Source: SIG710 sp045595425 (GTDB lineage: Bacteria > Bacillota > Clostridia > Oscillospirales > CAG-272). Taken from it: 15,586 bases of DNA. Both the position numbers and the translations under genes were made by a program. Below, one piece after another: positions 6,974-13,902 of this stretch. The stretch spans positions 1-15,586 of the forward strand of contig JAZOAL010000140.1 of assembly GCA_045595425.1 (NCBI GenBank). The letters are read 5' to 3'. The notes beneath the pieces are model-generated. The model was not told where the DNA came from. It did not search any database and saw only the letters and a list, made by a program, of their open reading frames with translations. The first letter of the stretch is position 1, and each line of letters starts with the position of its first letter.

Positions 6974-7393
6974 ATGGCACTCGTAAGATACAATACTGCG
7001 GCAAGAGAAGCCATTATGGGCTTTTTCCGCGCCAATCCCGACAGACAGTTCACGACCGAACAGGTCTTTGAAAATATTGTTGAGCTATCAGGGGGAAAGA
7101 CTCCGGGAAAAAGTACGGTATACCGCCTTATTTCAAGGCTGTATGAGGAGGGAGCTTTGCGCCGGTTCCGCGATGGCTCGGATTCCAATTATCTTTATCA
7201 GTGTGCCCGCGGAGACGGCGGCTGCGAGCACCATTTTCATATGAAGTGTACCGAATGCGGAAGAGTTTACCATCTCGAATGTGAAAAAAGCGATGATCTG
7301 CTATGTCACATACTCTTCGAGCATGGCTTCAAGATAAACAGCGGCATTTCAATGCTTTACGGCGAATGTGAAAATTGCAGAATCAAAAATTAG
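6974..7393 (+). CDS. zur: Fur-family metalloregulator, probably zinc repressor Zur
   Basis: This 139-residue protein has the Fur layout: an N-terminal winged helix (about 8-75, with TTEQVFENIV and KSTVYRLISRLYEEGALRRF) and a C-terminal dimerisation domain. CTEC (92-95) and CENC (132-135) form the structural Cys4 zinc site. HHFHMKC at 86-92 with His100 is the metal-sensing region usual in the family. GGAGGTG lies 6 bases before the ATG. The assignment to Zur rather than Fur or PerR rests on context: znuA, znuC and znuB follow, starting 10 bases later, and a palindromic operator overlaps the start of transcription. In zinc-replete cells it should repress this operon, itself included. Confidence 0.88.
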   Translation: MALVRYNTAAREAIMGFFRANPDRQFTTEQVFENIVELSGGKTPGKSTVYRLISRLYEEGALRRFRDGSDSNYLYQCARGDGGCEHHFHMKCTECGRVYHLECEKSDDLLCHILFEHGFKINSGISMLYGECENCRIKN

Positions 7394-7403
7394 AGGAAGA
7401 AAA

Positions 7404-8360
7404 ATGTTAAAAAGATTTATAGTTATATTGTTTTCGATTTTCCTGCTTTTCTGCCTTCTGTCTGCTTGCGGGAAAGAATCGAAAGGCGAAGGGGCTGATG
7501 GATTGACCATTGTTGCCACGGTGTTTCCGCAATATGATTTTGCCTGCAGAATAACCGAAGGCACCGATGCAAAGGTAAGCATGCTTCTCGGTGTCGGCAG
7601 TGAGCCTCATTCATATGAGCCAACGCCATCTGACATTCTTTCGATAAATGAAAGCGATCTTTTCATATGGGTTGGCGGTGAATCCGAGGCATGGGCCCAA
7701 AAGCTTCTTGCGAGCACCGGCAAAGAGGGAGAAAAGATTATGGCTCTGATGGACATGGTTCCATTGCTTGAGACCGAGAGCGGTCACGGCAATGAAGACA
7801 ACGATCACACTGACGGTGAAGAGCATGACCATGAGCATGACGAGCATGTCTGGACATCGCCGAGAAACGCCATAGCTATAGTAAACGCTCTTGTAGAAAA
7901 GATCTGTGAGCTTGACCCTTCAAATTCGGAGATATATCTGGCAAACGCGAAGGCTTATATCGCTGAGCTGACAGCTCTTGACAATGACCTCACATCTCTC
8001 GGAGAAAAAGCGGACAAGCCTCTCATATTCGGCGACCGCTTTCCGTTTCTATATCTGGCGCATGATTACGGATTTGAATATATCTCACCCTTCCGCGGAT
8101 GTTCTTCAAGCACAGAGGCTTCAATGGCGGAGATAGCGGAGGTGATCACGACCGCGAGAAATACACAGGCAAGCATCGTTTTTTCGGTTGATTTTTCAAA
8201 CGAAAAGCTCGCCGCAACCATTGCGGACGAGGTGGGCGCAGAGGTTCTTCGGCTCTATTCCTGCCACATGGCAGGCGCGGATGATATAAAAAACGGCGTC
8301 GGCTATATCGCTCTGATGCGAAAAAATCTCGAAAGCCTTGAGGAGGCAATCGGAAATTGA
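7404..8360 (+). CDS. znuA: Zinc ABC transporter substrate-binding lipoprotein
   Basis: I use the ATG at 7404: it gives a clean lipoprotein signal peptide with lipobox LSAC (19-22, lipidated Cys22) and has GAGGAAG just upstream. An in-frame ATG at 7368 would lie inside zur. The 318-residue product belongs to the ZnuA/TroA cluster A-I binding proteins, which hold zinc outside the membrane and hand it to ZnuB. Expected ligands are His69 (EPHSYEPT), His148 (HVWTSP), His220 (YLAHDYG) and Asp263. A His- and acid-rich loop at 128-148 holds six His residues, typical of zinc rather than manganese binders. SSSTEAS at 234-240 and LYSCHMAGADD at 284-294 match the variant common in Clostridia. Confidence 0.93.
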   Translation: MLKRFIVILFSIFLLFCLLSACGKESKGEGADGLTIVATVFPQYDFACRITEGTDAKVSMLLGVGSEPHSYEPTPSDILSINESDLFIWVGGESEAWAQKLLASTGKEGEKIMALMDMVPLLETESGHGNEDNDHTDGEEHDHEHDEHVWTSPRNAIAIVNALVEKICELDPSNSEIYLANAKAYIAELTALDNDLTSLGEKADKPLIFGDRFPFLYLAHDYGFEYISPFRGCSSSTEASMAEIAEVITTARNTQASIVFSVDFSNEKLAATIADEVGAEVLRLYSCHMAGADDIKNGVGYIALMRKNLESLEEAIGN

Positions 8361-9088
8361 AAAACAATATTTTAAGTAAACATCAAATAGAATGTAGGAA
8401 TGTGAGCCTTTCCTATGACGGGCGCACGGTTTTGGAAAACGCAAGCTTCACGCTTGACGCAGGCGATTATCTGTGCATTATCGGAGAAAACGGTTCGGGA
8501 AAAAGCACCCTTGCAAAAGCGCTTCTTTCTCTGAAAAAACCTTCCGGCGGTGAGATAATCTTCGGAGCAGGGCTTGGACGCGGAGAGATCGGATATCTGC
8601 CGCAGCAGACAAATGTTCAGCGCGATTTTCCCGCAACGGTGCGCGAGGTGGTTCTCTCGGGCTGTCTGGGCAGAGGCTCTTTTGCGCCGTTTTACAGTGC
8701 CGCTGACAGGAAAAAAGCGGAGAAAAACATGAAGAAAATGGGCATTTCTGGTATTGCCAAAAGCTGTTACCGCGATCTCTCGGGAGGACAGCAGCAGCGC
8801 GTTCTCCTGGCAAGAGCCCTTTGCGCGGCAGAAAAAATGATCCTTCTCGATGAGCCTGTTGCAGGTCTTGATCCTCTGGTTACAAAGGAAATGTATCAAA
8901 TGATAGAAAAGCTGAACCGTGAGGAAAAAATGACAGTTATCATGGTCTCTCACGATCTTTCGGCGGCAATGCGATATGCCACGAAGATATTGCACCTTGA
9001 CCGCTCGGTAAAATTTTTCGGCACGAAGGAGGACTACCAAAAGTCCCCCGATTTCGGCAGATTTGCAGGGGGTGGAGAAAATGCTTGA
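8357..9088 (+). CDS. znuC: Zinc ABC transporter ATP-binding protein
   Basis: This 243-residue ATPase powers zinc import. It starts at TTG (8357-8359), which overlaps the znuA stop by 4 bases and has AGGAGG 10 bases upstream. All ABC motifs are present: Walker A GENGSGKS (43-50), Q-loop LPQQ (81-84), signature LSGGQQQR (141-148), Walker B MILLDEP (161-167) and the switch His199 in VSHD. The region after the Q-loop (NVQRDFPATVREVVLSG) is that of zinc and manganese importers. Overlap with both neighbours implies translational coupling. Confidence 0.94.
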   Translation: MKNNILSKHQIECRNVSLSYDGRTVLENASFTLDAGDYLCIIGENGSGKSTLAKALLSLKKPSGGEIIFGAGLGRGEIGYLPQQTNVQRDFPATVREVVLSGCLGRGSFAPFYSAADRKKAEKNMKKMGISGIAKSCYRDLSGGQQQRVLLARALCAAEKMILLDEPVAGLDPLVTKEMYQMIEKLNREEKMTVIMVSHDLSAAMRYATKILHLDRSVKFFGTKEDYQKSPDFGRFAGGGENA

Positions 9089-9920
9089 GCTCTTTTCAAC
9101 ACTCGCATCATATTTTTCCTATAAATTTGTGATCTGCGCCTTCATTGTGGGAGGACTTGTGTCTCTTTGCGCATCCCTTCTCGGGGTGTCGCTGGTACTT
9201 CGCCGATGCAGTATGATAGGTGACGGACTTTCTCATGTTGCCTTCGGCTCGCTTGCGCTGGCAACAGTTCTCGGAGCGTCTCCGCTGGCTTTTTCGGTGC
9301 CGATAGTTATAATTGCGGCAATACTTCTCCTCAGAGTCAGCGAAAACAGCCGCATGGGGGGCGATGCCGCCATTGCAATGATCTCAACCGTTTCTATGGC
9401 GGTGGGGGTTATCGCAATCTCTCTTACGACCGGCATGAATACCGATGTTACCGGTTATATGTTTGGTTCGCTGAGCGCAATGGAGAAAGGGGACGTTATC
9501 CTTTCGGTGATCCTGTCGGCGGCGGTGCTGGTATTTTATCTTCTTTTCTTCAATCGGATTTTTGCCGTTACCTTCGATGAAAATTTTGCAAAGGCATCGG
9601 GGCTGCGCGGCGAGCTCTACAAAACCGCTACGGCTATAGTTACCGCTGTTACGATAGCGGTTGGCATGCGAGTTATCGGAGCAATGCTCATCTCCGCGCT
9701 GATAATCTTTCCCGCGCTTACGGCAATGCGTCTCTTCGGCTCATTTAAGGGAGTCGCCGTTTGCTCTGCGCTCCTGTCCGTTTTCTGTGCCTTTGTCGGT
9801 ATTTCGGCATCCTGCCTTTTCTCTCTGCCCACAGGTGCCGCGATAGTTGCTGCCAATGCCGCCGTTTTTTGCATTTTTTCACTGATCGGATATATAAAAA
9901 GATTTTGCCGCAAGGGCTGA
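9081..9920 (+). CDS. znuB: Zinc ABC transporter permease
   Basis: This 279-residue integral membrane protein forms the channel of the zinc importer. I choose the ATG at 9081, which overlaps the znuC end by 8 bases and has GGTGGAG just upstream, over an in-frame TTG at 9063. It has about eight hydrophobic segments, with the ABC-3 family signature SMIGDGLSHVAFGSLAL at 44-60 and TGMNTDVTGYMFGSLS at 117-132. GMRVIGAMLISALIIFPALTA lies at 195-215. It completes the zinc importer; the next gene begins 20 bases later. Confidence 0.93.
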   Translation: MLELFSTLASYFSYKFVICAFIVGGLVSLCASLLGVSLVLRRCSMIGDGLSHVAFGSLALATVLGASPLAFSVPIVIIAAILLLRVSENSRMGGDAAIAMISTVSMAVGVIAISLTTGMNTDVTGYMFGSLSAMEKGDVILSVILSAAVLVFYLLFFNRIFAVTFDENFAKASGLRGELYKTATAIVTAVTIAVGMRVIGAMLISALIIFPALTAMRLFGSFKGVAVCSALLSVFCAFVGISASCLFSLPTGAAIVAANAAVFCIFSLIGYIKRFCRKG

Positions 9921-9940
9921 TATCAACCGGAGGTTCCTCT

Positions 9941-10867
9941 ATGAACAGATATGAAGATCACCCGTCCTTTTGGGCAGAGGGTGAACTGAGAAAACAAATA
10001 AACCGCGTGGCGGCGGTGCACGATATTTCCTGTCTCGGCCGCTGTGCGCTGACCGTCATAATTCCCGTCCTTTCCGCAATGGGCATACAGACCGTTCCCC
10101 TTCCCACAGCTCTACTCTCTACCCACACGGGAGGCTTTGAAAATATGTTTTTTGAAGACCTTACCCATCATATGGGGCAGATCTCCGCTCACTGGAAGTC
10201 CATCGGCACTGATTTTGACGCCATTTACAGCGGTTTTCTCGGAAGCGCGGATCAGATCGATATGCTTATCGGTTTTCTGAAGGACTTTTCGGTCAAAAAC
10301 GACGGCAAAAAGGCTTTCATTGCCGTTGATCCCGTTATGGGTGACGACGGAGAGCCTTATTCTACATATGATAATGAGCTCATGAAGGGTATGAACCGTC
10401 TTTGCCTTGGCGCGGATCTGATCACGCCGAATCTCACAGAGGCTTGTTTTCTCACACTCGAAAAATATCCCGCCCACCCCATGAGCGAAAAAGAAGCCAA
10501 GGAGAGGGCAGGATATCTCTCAGAAAAGCTGATCTCAAATTTCGGCTGCGGCAAGGCTGTGATAACGGGAATTTCCGCCTATTCGGAAAATAACGCCCCC
10601 ATCATAATAAGCGCCGCCGCGGAAAAGGATAAAAAGGAGCTCTTTTTCCACAGCGTTCCCCTTATGCCGAGAGCCTATCCCGGCACGGGAGACGTTTTCG
10701 CCTCGGTTTTGCTTGGCAGGATGCTTTCCGGTGAGGATTTCGGAGAGTCGGTCGGATTTGCATCGGATTTTGTTTGCAAGGTCACCGAATTTTCCCAGAA
10801 TTTCGCAACTCCCATTAGGGACGGACTCGTTATCGAGCCTTGCCTTGGTATTCTCACAGGCAAATGA
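9941..10867 (+). CDS. pdxY: Pyridoxal/pyridoxamine kinase (vitamin B6 salvage)
   Basis: This 308-residue ribokinase-fold enzyme phosphorylates pyridoxal or pyridoxamine toward pyridoxal 5'-phosphate. I choose the ATG at 9941 because GGAGG lies 7 bases before it; an in-frame upstream start would run into znuB. Motifs: VAAVHDISCLGRCALTVIIPV at 23-43 and PTALLSTHTGGF at 55-66, both typical of PdxY/PdxK, DPVMGDDG at 130-137, and the anion-hole GTGD at 248-251 with catalytic Asp251. Residues 1-20 extend beyond the usual start of the fold. It follows znuB by 20 bases with no terminator between, so it is probably co-transcribed with the zinc genes. The symbol is by family; a pyridoxine or hydroxymethylpyrimidine kinase role is less likely. 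Confidence 0.88.
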   Translation: MNRYEDHPSFWAEGELRKQINRVAAVHDISCLGRCALTVIIPVLSAMGIQTVPLPTALLSTHTGGFENMFFEDLTHHMGQISAHWKSIGTDFDAIYSGFLGSADQIDMLIGFLKDFSVKNDGKKAFIAVDPVMGDDGEPYSTYDNELMKGMNRLCLGADLITPNLTEACFLTLEKYPAHPMSEKEAKERAGYLSEKLISNFGCGKAVITGISAYSENNAPIIISAAAEKDKKELFFHSVPLMPRAYPGTGDVFASVLLGRMLSGEDFGESVGFASDFVCKVTEFSQNFATPIRDGLVIEPCLGILTGK

Positions 10868-11431
10868 TCATCCGCAGATCATACATATGAGCTTCTGCAG
10901 GGCGGATATCATCCGCTTGTGCGATTCAACGATATCTCTGGCATAGGGAACAAGCGCATTGCAAATACCATAGCCAAGGGCGTTTTCCGCCATTCTCACT
11001 CCCCCCTCAAGAAGGGGGATCATATGCCTGATATAATCACAGTTTATCCTTTCACCGATCTCGGCATGGCGCATCTCCTCGGTCATTCTGCCGCATATGC
11101 GCTCTGTGTGCGCCATGTATTCTTCCCATTCGTCCCTTGGGCTGTTTCCTCCTTTGCAGCGGCGCAGAGCCATGCGCATCCTTTTAATGCGGTCGTTATG
11201 TGTTGTCACAATTATTCTTGCAATATCCCTTATGGGCTCAAAGGTGGAATATTCAAGCAGATTTTCCGAAAGGGCGATAGCCGCACGGTGATGACCTGCC
11301 ATAAGGGCAACAAAATTTTCCGAAACACATTCGTTTGTTTTTACCCGTGCCTCGGCATATATGAGATCTTCAATAATGCAATAAGCTGCGCGGAGATAAT
11401 CTTTTGATGCACAGCATGGATTATAATTCAT
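10868..11431 (-). CDS. Duplicated DUF305-like helical protein
   Basis: This 187-residue protein has two tandem copies of a helical hairpin related to DUF305 (ferritin-like). Copy 1 spans about 40-90 (FVALMAGHHRAAIALSENLL ... THNDRIKRMRMAL) and keeps the family HH pair at 47-48. Copy 2 spans about 133-183 (YIRHMIPLLEGGVRMAENAL ... SHKRMISALQKLI) and has lost it (Leu140-Leu141 in its place). Seven Cys residues occur, at 6-7, 18, 35, 92, 113 and 131, plus two near the end. There is no signal peptide, so unlike many DUF305 proteins it appears cytoplasmic. A strong GAGGAGGTG lies before the ATG. Function is unknown; some DUF305 proteins bind copper. Its stop codon directly abuts that of pdxY. Confidence 0.72.
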   Translation of the reverse strand: MNYNPCCASKDYLRAAYCIIEDLIYAEARVKTNECVSENFVALMAGHHRAAIALSENLLEYSTFEPIRDIARIIVTTHNDRIKRMRMALRRCKGGNSPRDEWEEYMAHTERICGRMTEEMRHAEIGERINCDYIRHMIPLLEGGVRMAENALGYGICNALVPYARDIVESHKRMISALQKLICMICG

Positions 11432-11436
11432 AAAAA

Positions 11437-11456
11437 CACCTCCTCGGTAGAGTATA
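11437..11456 (-). promoter_or_regulatory. Ribosome binding site and possible -10 box of the DUF305-like gene
   Basis: On the minus strand GAGGAGGTG (11437-11445) precedes the start codon, and TATACT (11451-11456) lies just upstream of it. That would leave a very short leader, and no good -35 box is seen 17 bases further up. The CATATACT context is one base from the CATACANT -10 of the sporulation factor SigE, but this is only suggestive. Confidence 0.3.
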
Positions 11457-11495
11457 TGCGAAAGAGACGGTTTTCGACATTTAAGCAGGAGTAAA

Positions 11496-11555
11496 ATGGA
11501 AAATAATCGCGCACAGCAACTTAAAAACTTTTTGAAAAAATCTTTAAGAATCTAA
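11496..11555 (+). CDS. Possible 19-residue leader or small protein upstream of azlC
   Basis: AGGAG (11487-11491) lies 4 bases before an ATG that opens a 19-codon frame, MENNRAQQLKNFLKKSLRI, ending 26 bases before the azlC start. The peptide is basic with Leu9, Leu13 and Leu17 at i+4 spacing, so it could form an amphipathic helix. Three Leu and one Ile codon upstream of a branched-chain amino acid exporter invite the thought of a leader peptide, but there is no codon run and no terminator hairpin. It may be chance. Confidence 0.25.
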   Translation: MENNRAQQLKNFLKKSLRI

Positions 11556-11581
11556 AAAACTTTATAAAGAAGGCTTTGTCT

Positions 11582-12316
11582 ATGTCTGAAAATAACAGCT
11601 TTAGAATGGGACTGCATAACGGAATCCCGATATTTCTCGGATATCTTTCGGTCTCCTTCGCCTTCGGCATCTTTGCCGTCGGCTCCGGGCTCTCTATAAT
11701 AGAGGCGCTCCTCATTTCCATGACTAATCTGACCTCGGCAGGTCAGCTTGCAGGCGTTCCCATAATCTGCTCGGGGGGCTCATTTATTGAGCTTGCCACA
11801 TCACAGCTTATCATCAATCTGCGCTATTCTCTGATGTCTGTCTCCCTCTCGCAAAAGCTCGGAGAGAGCGTTAAGCTGCGGCACCGTTTTCTCATCGCCT
11901 TCGGCAATACCGATGAGATATTTGCCGTTTCGGCTTCAAAGCCCACAACCCTCGGGAAAAAATATTTTTACGGGCTCATTTTGATGCCTTATATCGGCTG
12001 GAGCGGCGGCACTCTTCTCGGTGCCATTGCGGGCAATATACTCCCCGAGATGGTGATCTCCGCTCTCGGTATCGCGATCTACGGTATGTTCATAGCGATA
12101 CTCGTTCCCGCGGCAAAAAAGCAAAGGGCAACCGCTTTATGTATTCTCGCGGCGGCAGCTCTTGGCTGTGCGTTTAAATATATTCCCGCCCTTGGAAGCA
12201 TCTCCGCAGGCTTTGTTATCATTATCTGCGCCGTGCCGATAAGCCTTGTCTTTGCGGCAGCCGCACCGATCCCCACCGAAAACAGCAGCGAAGAGGAGGT
12301 AAAGGAAAATGCTTAA
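11582..12316 (+). CDS. azlC: AzlC-family branched-chain amino acid exporter, large subunit
   Basis: This 244-residue membrane protein is the large subunit of the AzlCD exporter (LIV-E family), which expels branched-chain amino acids and analogues such as 4-azaleucine. I use the ATG at 11582, with AAGAAGG 8 bases upstream, rather than the in-frame TTG at 11576 that sits too close to it. Family features: GLHNGIPIFLGYLSVSFAFGIFA at the N-terminus, TSAGQLAG at 51-58, the NLRYSLMS motif at 79-86, and FGNTDEIFA at 108-116. About six hydrophobic segments are visible. The C-terminal tail (232-244) is acidic and cytoplasmic in appearance. It overlaps azlD by 8 bases. No convincing sigma-A promoter is seen in the AT-rich 150 bases upstream. 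Confidence 0.9.
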   Translation: MSENNSFRMGLHNGIPIFLGYLSVSFAFGIFAVGSGLSIIEALLISMTNLTSAGQLAGVPIICSGGSFIELATSQLIINLRYSLMSVSLSQKLGESVKLRHRFLIAFGNTDEIFAVSASKPTTLGKKYFYGLILMPYIGWSGGTLLGAIAGNILPEMVISALGIAIYGMFIAILVPAAKKQRATALCILAAAALGCAFKYIPALGSISAGFVIIICAVPISLVFAAAAPIPTENSSEEEVKENA

Positions 12317-12629
12317 ATTTAGTGAGTTTCTTCCTTATCTCATCGTTATGGCAGGAGTCACATATCTTGTGCGCATGCTCCCCCTTGTTTTGGTTCGCAA
12401 AAAATTCGAGAATCGGTTTGTTCGCTCATTTCTTTATTACATACCCTATGCCGTGCTCGGAGTCATGACCGTGCCTGCCGTTTTCTACTCCACAGACAGC
12501 GTCCCCTCTGCCGTGATCGGCTTTGCGGCAGCTTTGGCGGTAGCTTATTTTGAAAAAAGTCTTATCACTGTTGCATCCTCTGCCTGCATGGCGGTTCTGA
12601 TCGCAGAGATAGTCATGAAATTTCTGTGA
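12309..12629 (+). CDS. azlD: AzlD-family branched-chain amino acid exporter, small subunit
   Basis: This 106-residue, very hydrophobic protein is the small partner of AzlC. It has the family pattern: YLIVMAGVTYLVRMLPLVLVR at 10-30 (TYLxRxLP motif), FLYYIPYAVLGVMTVPAVFY at 41-60, then two further membrane segments. Its ATG lies inside the end of azlC, with AAGGA just upstream, so the two subunits are probably coupled in translation and made in balance. No terminator is visible after its stop. Confidence 0.9.
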   Translation: MLKFSEFLPYLIVMAGVTYLVRMLPLVLVRKKFENRFVRSFLYYIPYAVLGVMTVPAVFYSTDSVPSAVIGFAAALAVAYFEKSLITVASSACMAVLIAEIVMKFL

Positions 12630-12640
12630 GCGCACCTGTC

Positions 12641-12669
12641 TTGATTTTTTTCATATAATATGATATACT
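12641..12669 (+). promoter_or_regulatory. Sigma-A promoter of alr and the downstream lipoprotein
   Basis: TTGATT (12641-12646) and TATACT (12664-12669) are 17 bases apart, with TG one base before the -10 box. Transcription would start near 12676, giving a leader of about 15 bases that holds only the GGAG ribosome binding site. Confidence 0.82.
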
Positions 12670-12690
12670 CTATAAAACGGAGATGATGAT

Positions 12691-13887
12691 ATGAAAAACG
12701 ATACATATAAATTATATTCAAGTCTGCCCATATACAGCCGCCACAAAACATGGGCGGAGATAGATCTTGGGGCACTGCGGCATAATTACAGATTGATCAA
12801 AAGCCGCGTTTCAAACAAGGGGACGCCACGCCTTATCTGCGTTTTAAAGGCGGATGCTTACGGTCACGGTGCTGATAGCTGCGCAGGAGCTCTCCTTGAA
12901 GAGGGCTGTGATTTTTTCGCAGTTTCCTGCATTGAAGAGGCTGTGGCACTTCGAAATATCTGCATCAAGCTCGGAAAAAGAGCCGACATTATCATTCTCG
13001 GCTACACTCTGCCATATTCTGCCGGGGTTCTCGCGGCAAACGATATCATTCAAACGGTCTTTTCACCCGAATATGCCGCCGCTCTTAATGATGAAGCCGC
13101 AAAACAGGGCTGCAAGGTCCGCGCCCATATAAAGCTTGATACCGGTATGAACCGACTGGGCTTTGTAGCGCAGGATGATCGGTCGATCGCACAGGCATCA
13201 GAGGATATTTACGAAATTTCGGCACTCGGTAATCTTGTCCTTGAAGGTATGTTTACCCATTTTGCAAAGGCGGATGAATGTGTGCAGGCTGATCAGGACA
13301 TGACTCTGAAGCAATATGAGCGTTTCGCAAAAGTAAACTCAAGCCTTGGGGCAAAAGGCTTGAAGATTCCGTTTTTGCATGTTTCAAACAGCGCGGCTTC
13401 TGTCAGATATCCCGATCTTCATCTTGACGGGGTGCGCGAAGGCATCCTTCTTTACGGTGCACGCCCCTCTGCCTACGCGGATCTCGAAGGGCTGCGCCCG
13501 GTCATGAGCCTGAAAACCGTGATCTCCCATATCCACACTCTGCAGCCGCATGAAAGTGTAAGCTACGGCGGAAGCTTTTCTTCGGAAGAGGAAAGAACTC
13601 TCGCAACCATACCCATAGGATATGCCGACGGATTTGTTCGTGATTTCAGCGGAGCAAAGGTCAGCATCGATGCCGAAAACGGCAGGGAGGAAGCGAACAT
13701 CATCGGCAGAATCTGCATGGATCAGTGCATGATAGATATAACAGGAAAATCCGCAACGGTAGGTGATACAGTCACCCTTTTCGGAGAAGTGCCCTCACAG
13801 CTGTATGATCTTGCCGACCGTGCCGGAACGATAGATTATGAATGTCTCTGCCTTATTTCAGGCAGAGTTCCAAGGGTCTATAAATAA
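12691..13887 (+). CDS. alr: Alanine racemase
   Basis: This 398-residue PLP enzyme interconverts L- and D-alanine for peptidoglycan. The fold-type III barrel starts at WAEIDLGALRHNY (21-33); VLKADAYGHG (51-60) holds Lys53, which binds the cofactor. KLDTGMNRLGF (148-158) and HVSNSAA (230-236) are conserved, VSYGGSF (290-296) carries the second catalytic base Tyr292, and TIPIGYADGF (306-315) and ICMDQ (341-345) complete the C-terminal beta domain. About 18 extra residues precede the usual start. GGAG lies upstream of the ATG. The enzyme is the first gene of a two-gene unit with the lipoprotein that follows 15 bases later. A PLP kinase lies 3 kb away in another unit, so no direct link is claimed. 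Confidence 0.96.
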   Translation: MKNDTYKLYSSLPIYSRHKTWAEIDLGALRHNYRLIKSRVSNKGTPRLICVLKADAYGHGADSCAGALLEEGCDFFAVSCIEEAVALRNICIKLGKRADIIILGYTLPYSAGVLAANDIIQTVFSPEYAAALNDEAAKQGCKVRAHIKLDTGMNRLGFVAQDDRSIAQASEDIYEISALGNLVLEGMFTHFAKADECVQADQDMTLKQYERFAKVNSSLGAKGLKIPFLHVSNSAASVRYPDLHLDGVREGILLYGARPSAYADLEGLRPVMSLKTVISHIHTLQPHESVSYGGSFSSEEERTLATIPIGYADGFVRDFSGAKVSIDAENGREEANIIGRICMDQCMIDITGKSATVGDTVTLFGEVPSQLYDLADRAGTIDYECLCLISGRVPRVYK

Positions 13888-13902
13888 GGAGGCAAGCCGC
13901 CT
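13887..13902 (+). promoter_or_regulatory. Hairpin that may mask the ribosome binding site of the lipoprotein gene
   Basis: AGGAGG (13887-13892) can pair with CCGCCT (13897-13902) across a CAAG loop, with one A-G mismatch. The pairing would hide the ribosome binding site right up to the ATG at 13903. The alr stop codon ends on the first base of this structure, so ribosomes finishing alr would melt it, giving translational coupling. Confidence 0.35.

Noticed and set aside
8372..9040. 222-codon open frame on the minus strand
   Set aside because: It is the antisense shadow of znuC, whose ABC motifs are all intact.
9761..9940. Longer start for the pyridoxal kinase
   Set aside because: The extra 60 codons lie inside znuB in another frame, and a GGAGG is well placed before the ATG at 9941.
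10919..11407. 162-codon open frame on the plus strand
   Set aside because: It is antisense to the DUF305-like gene, which has a strong GAGGAGGTG site and an internal duplication visible at protein level.
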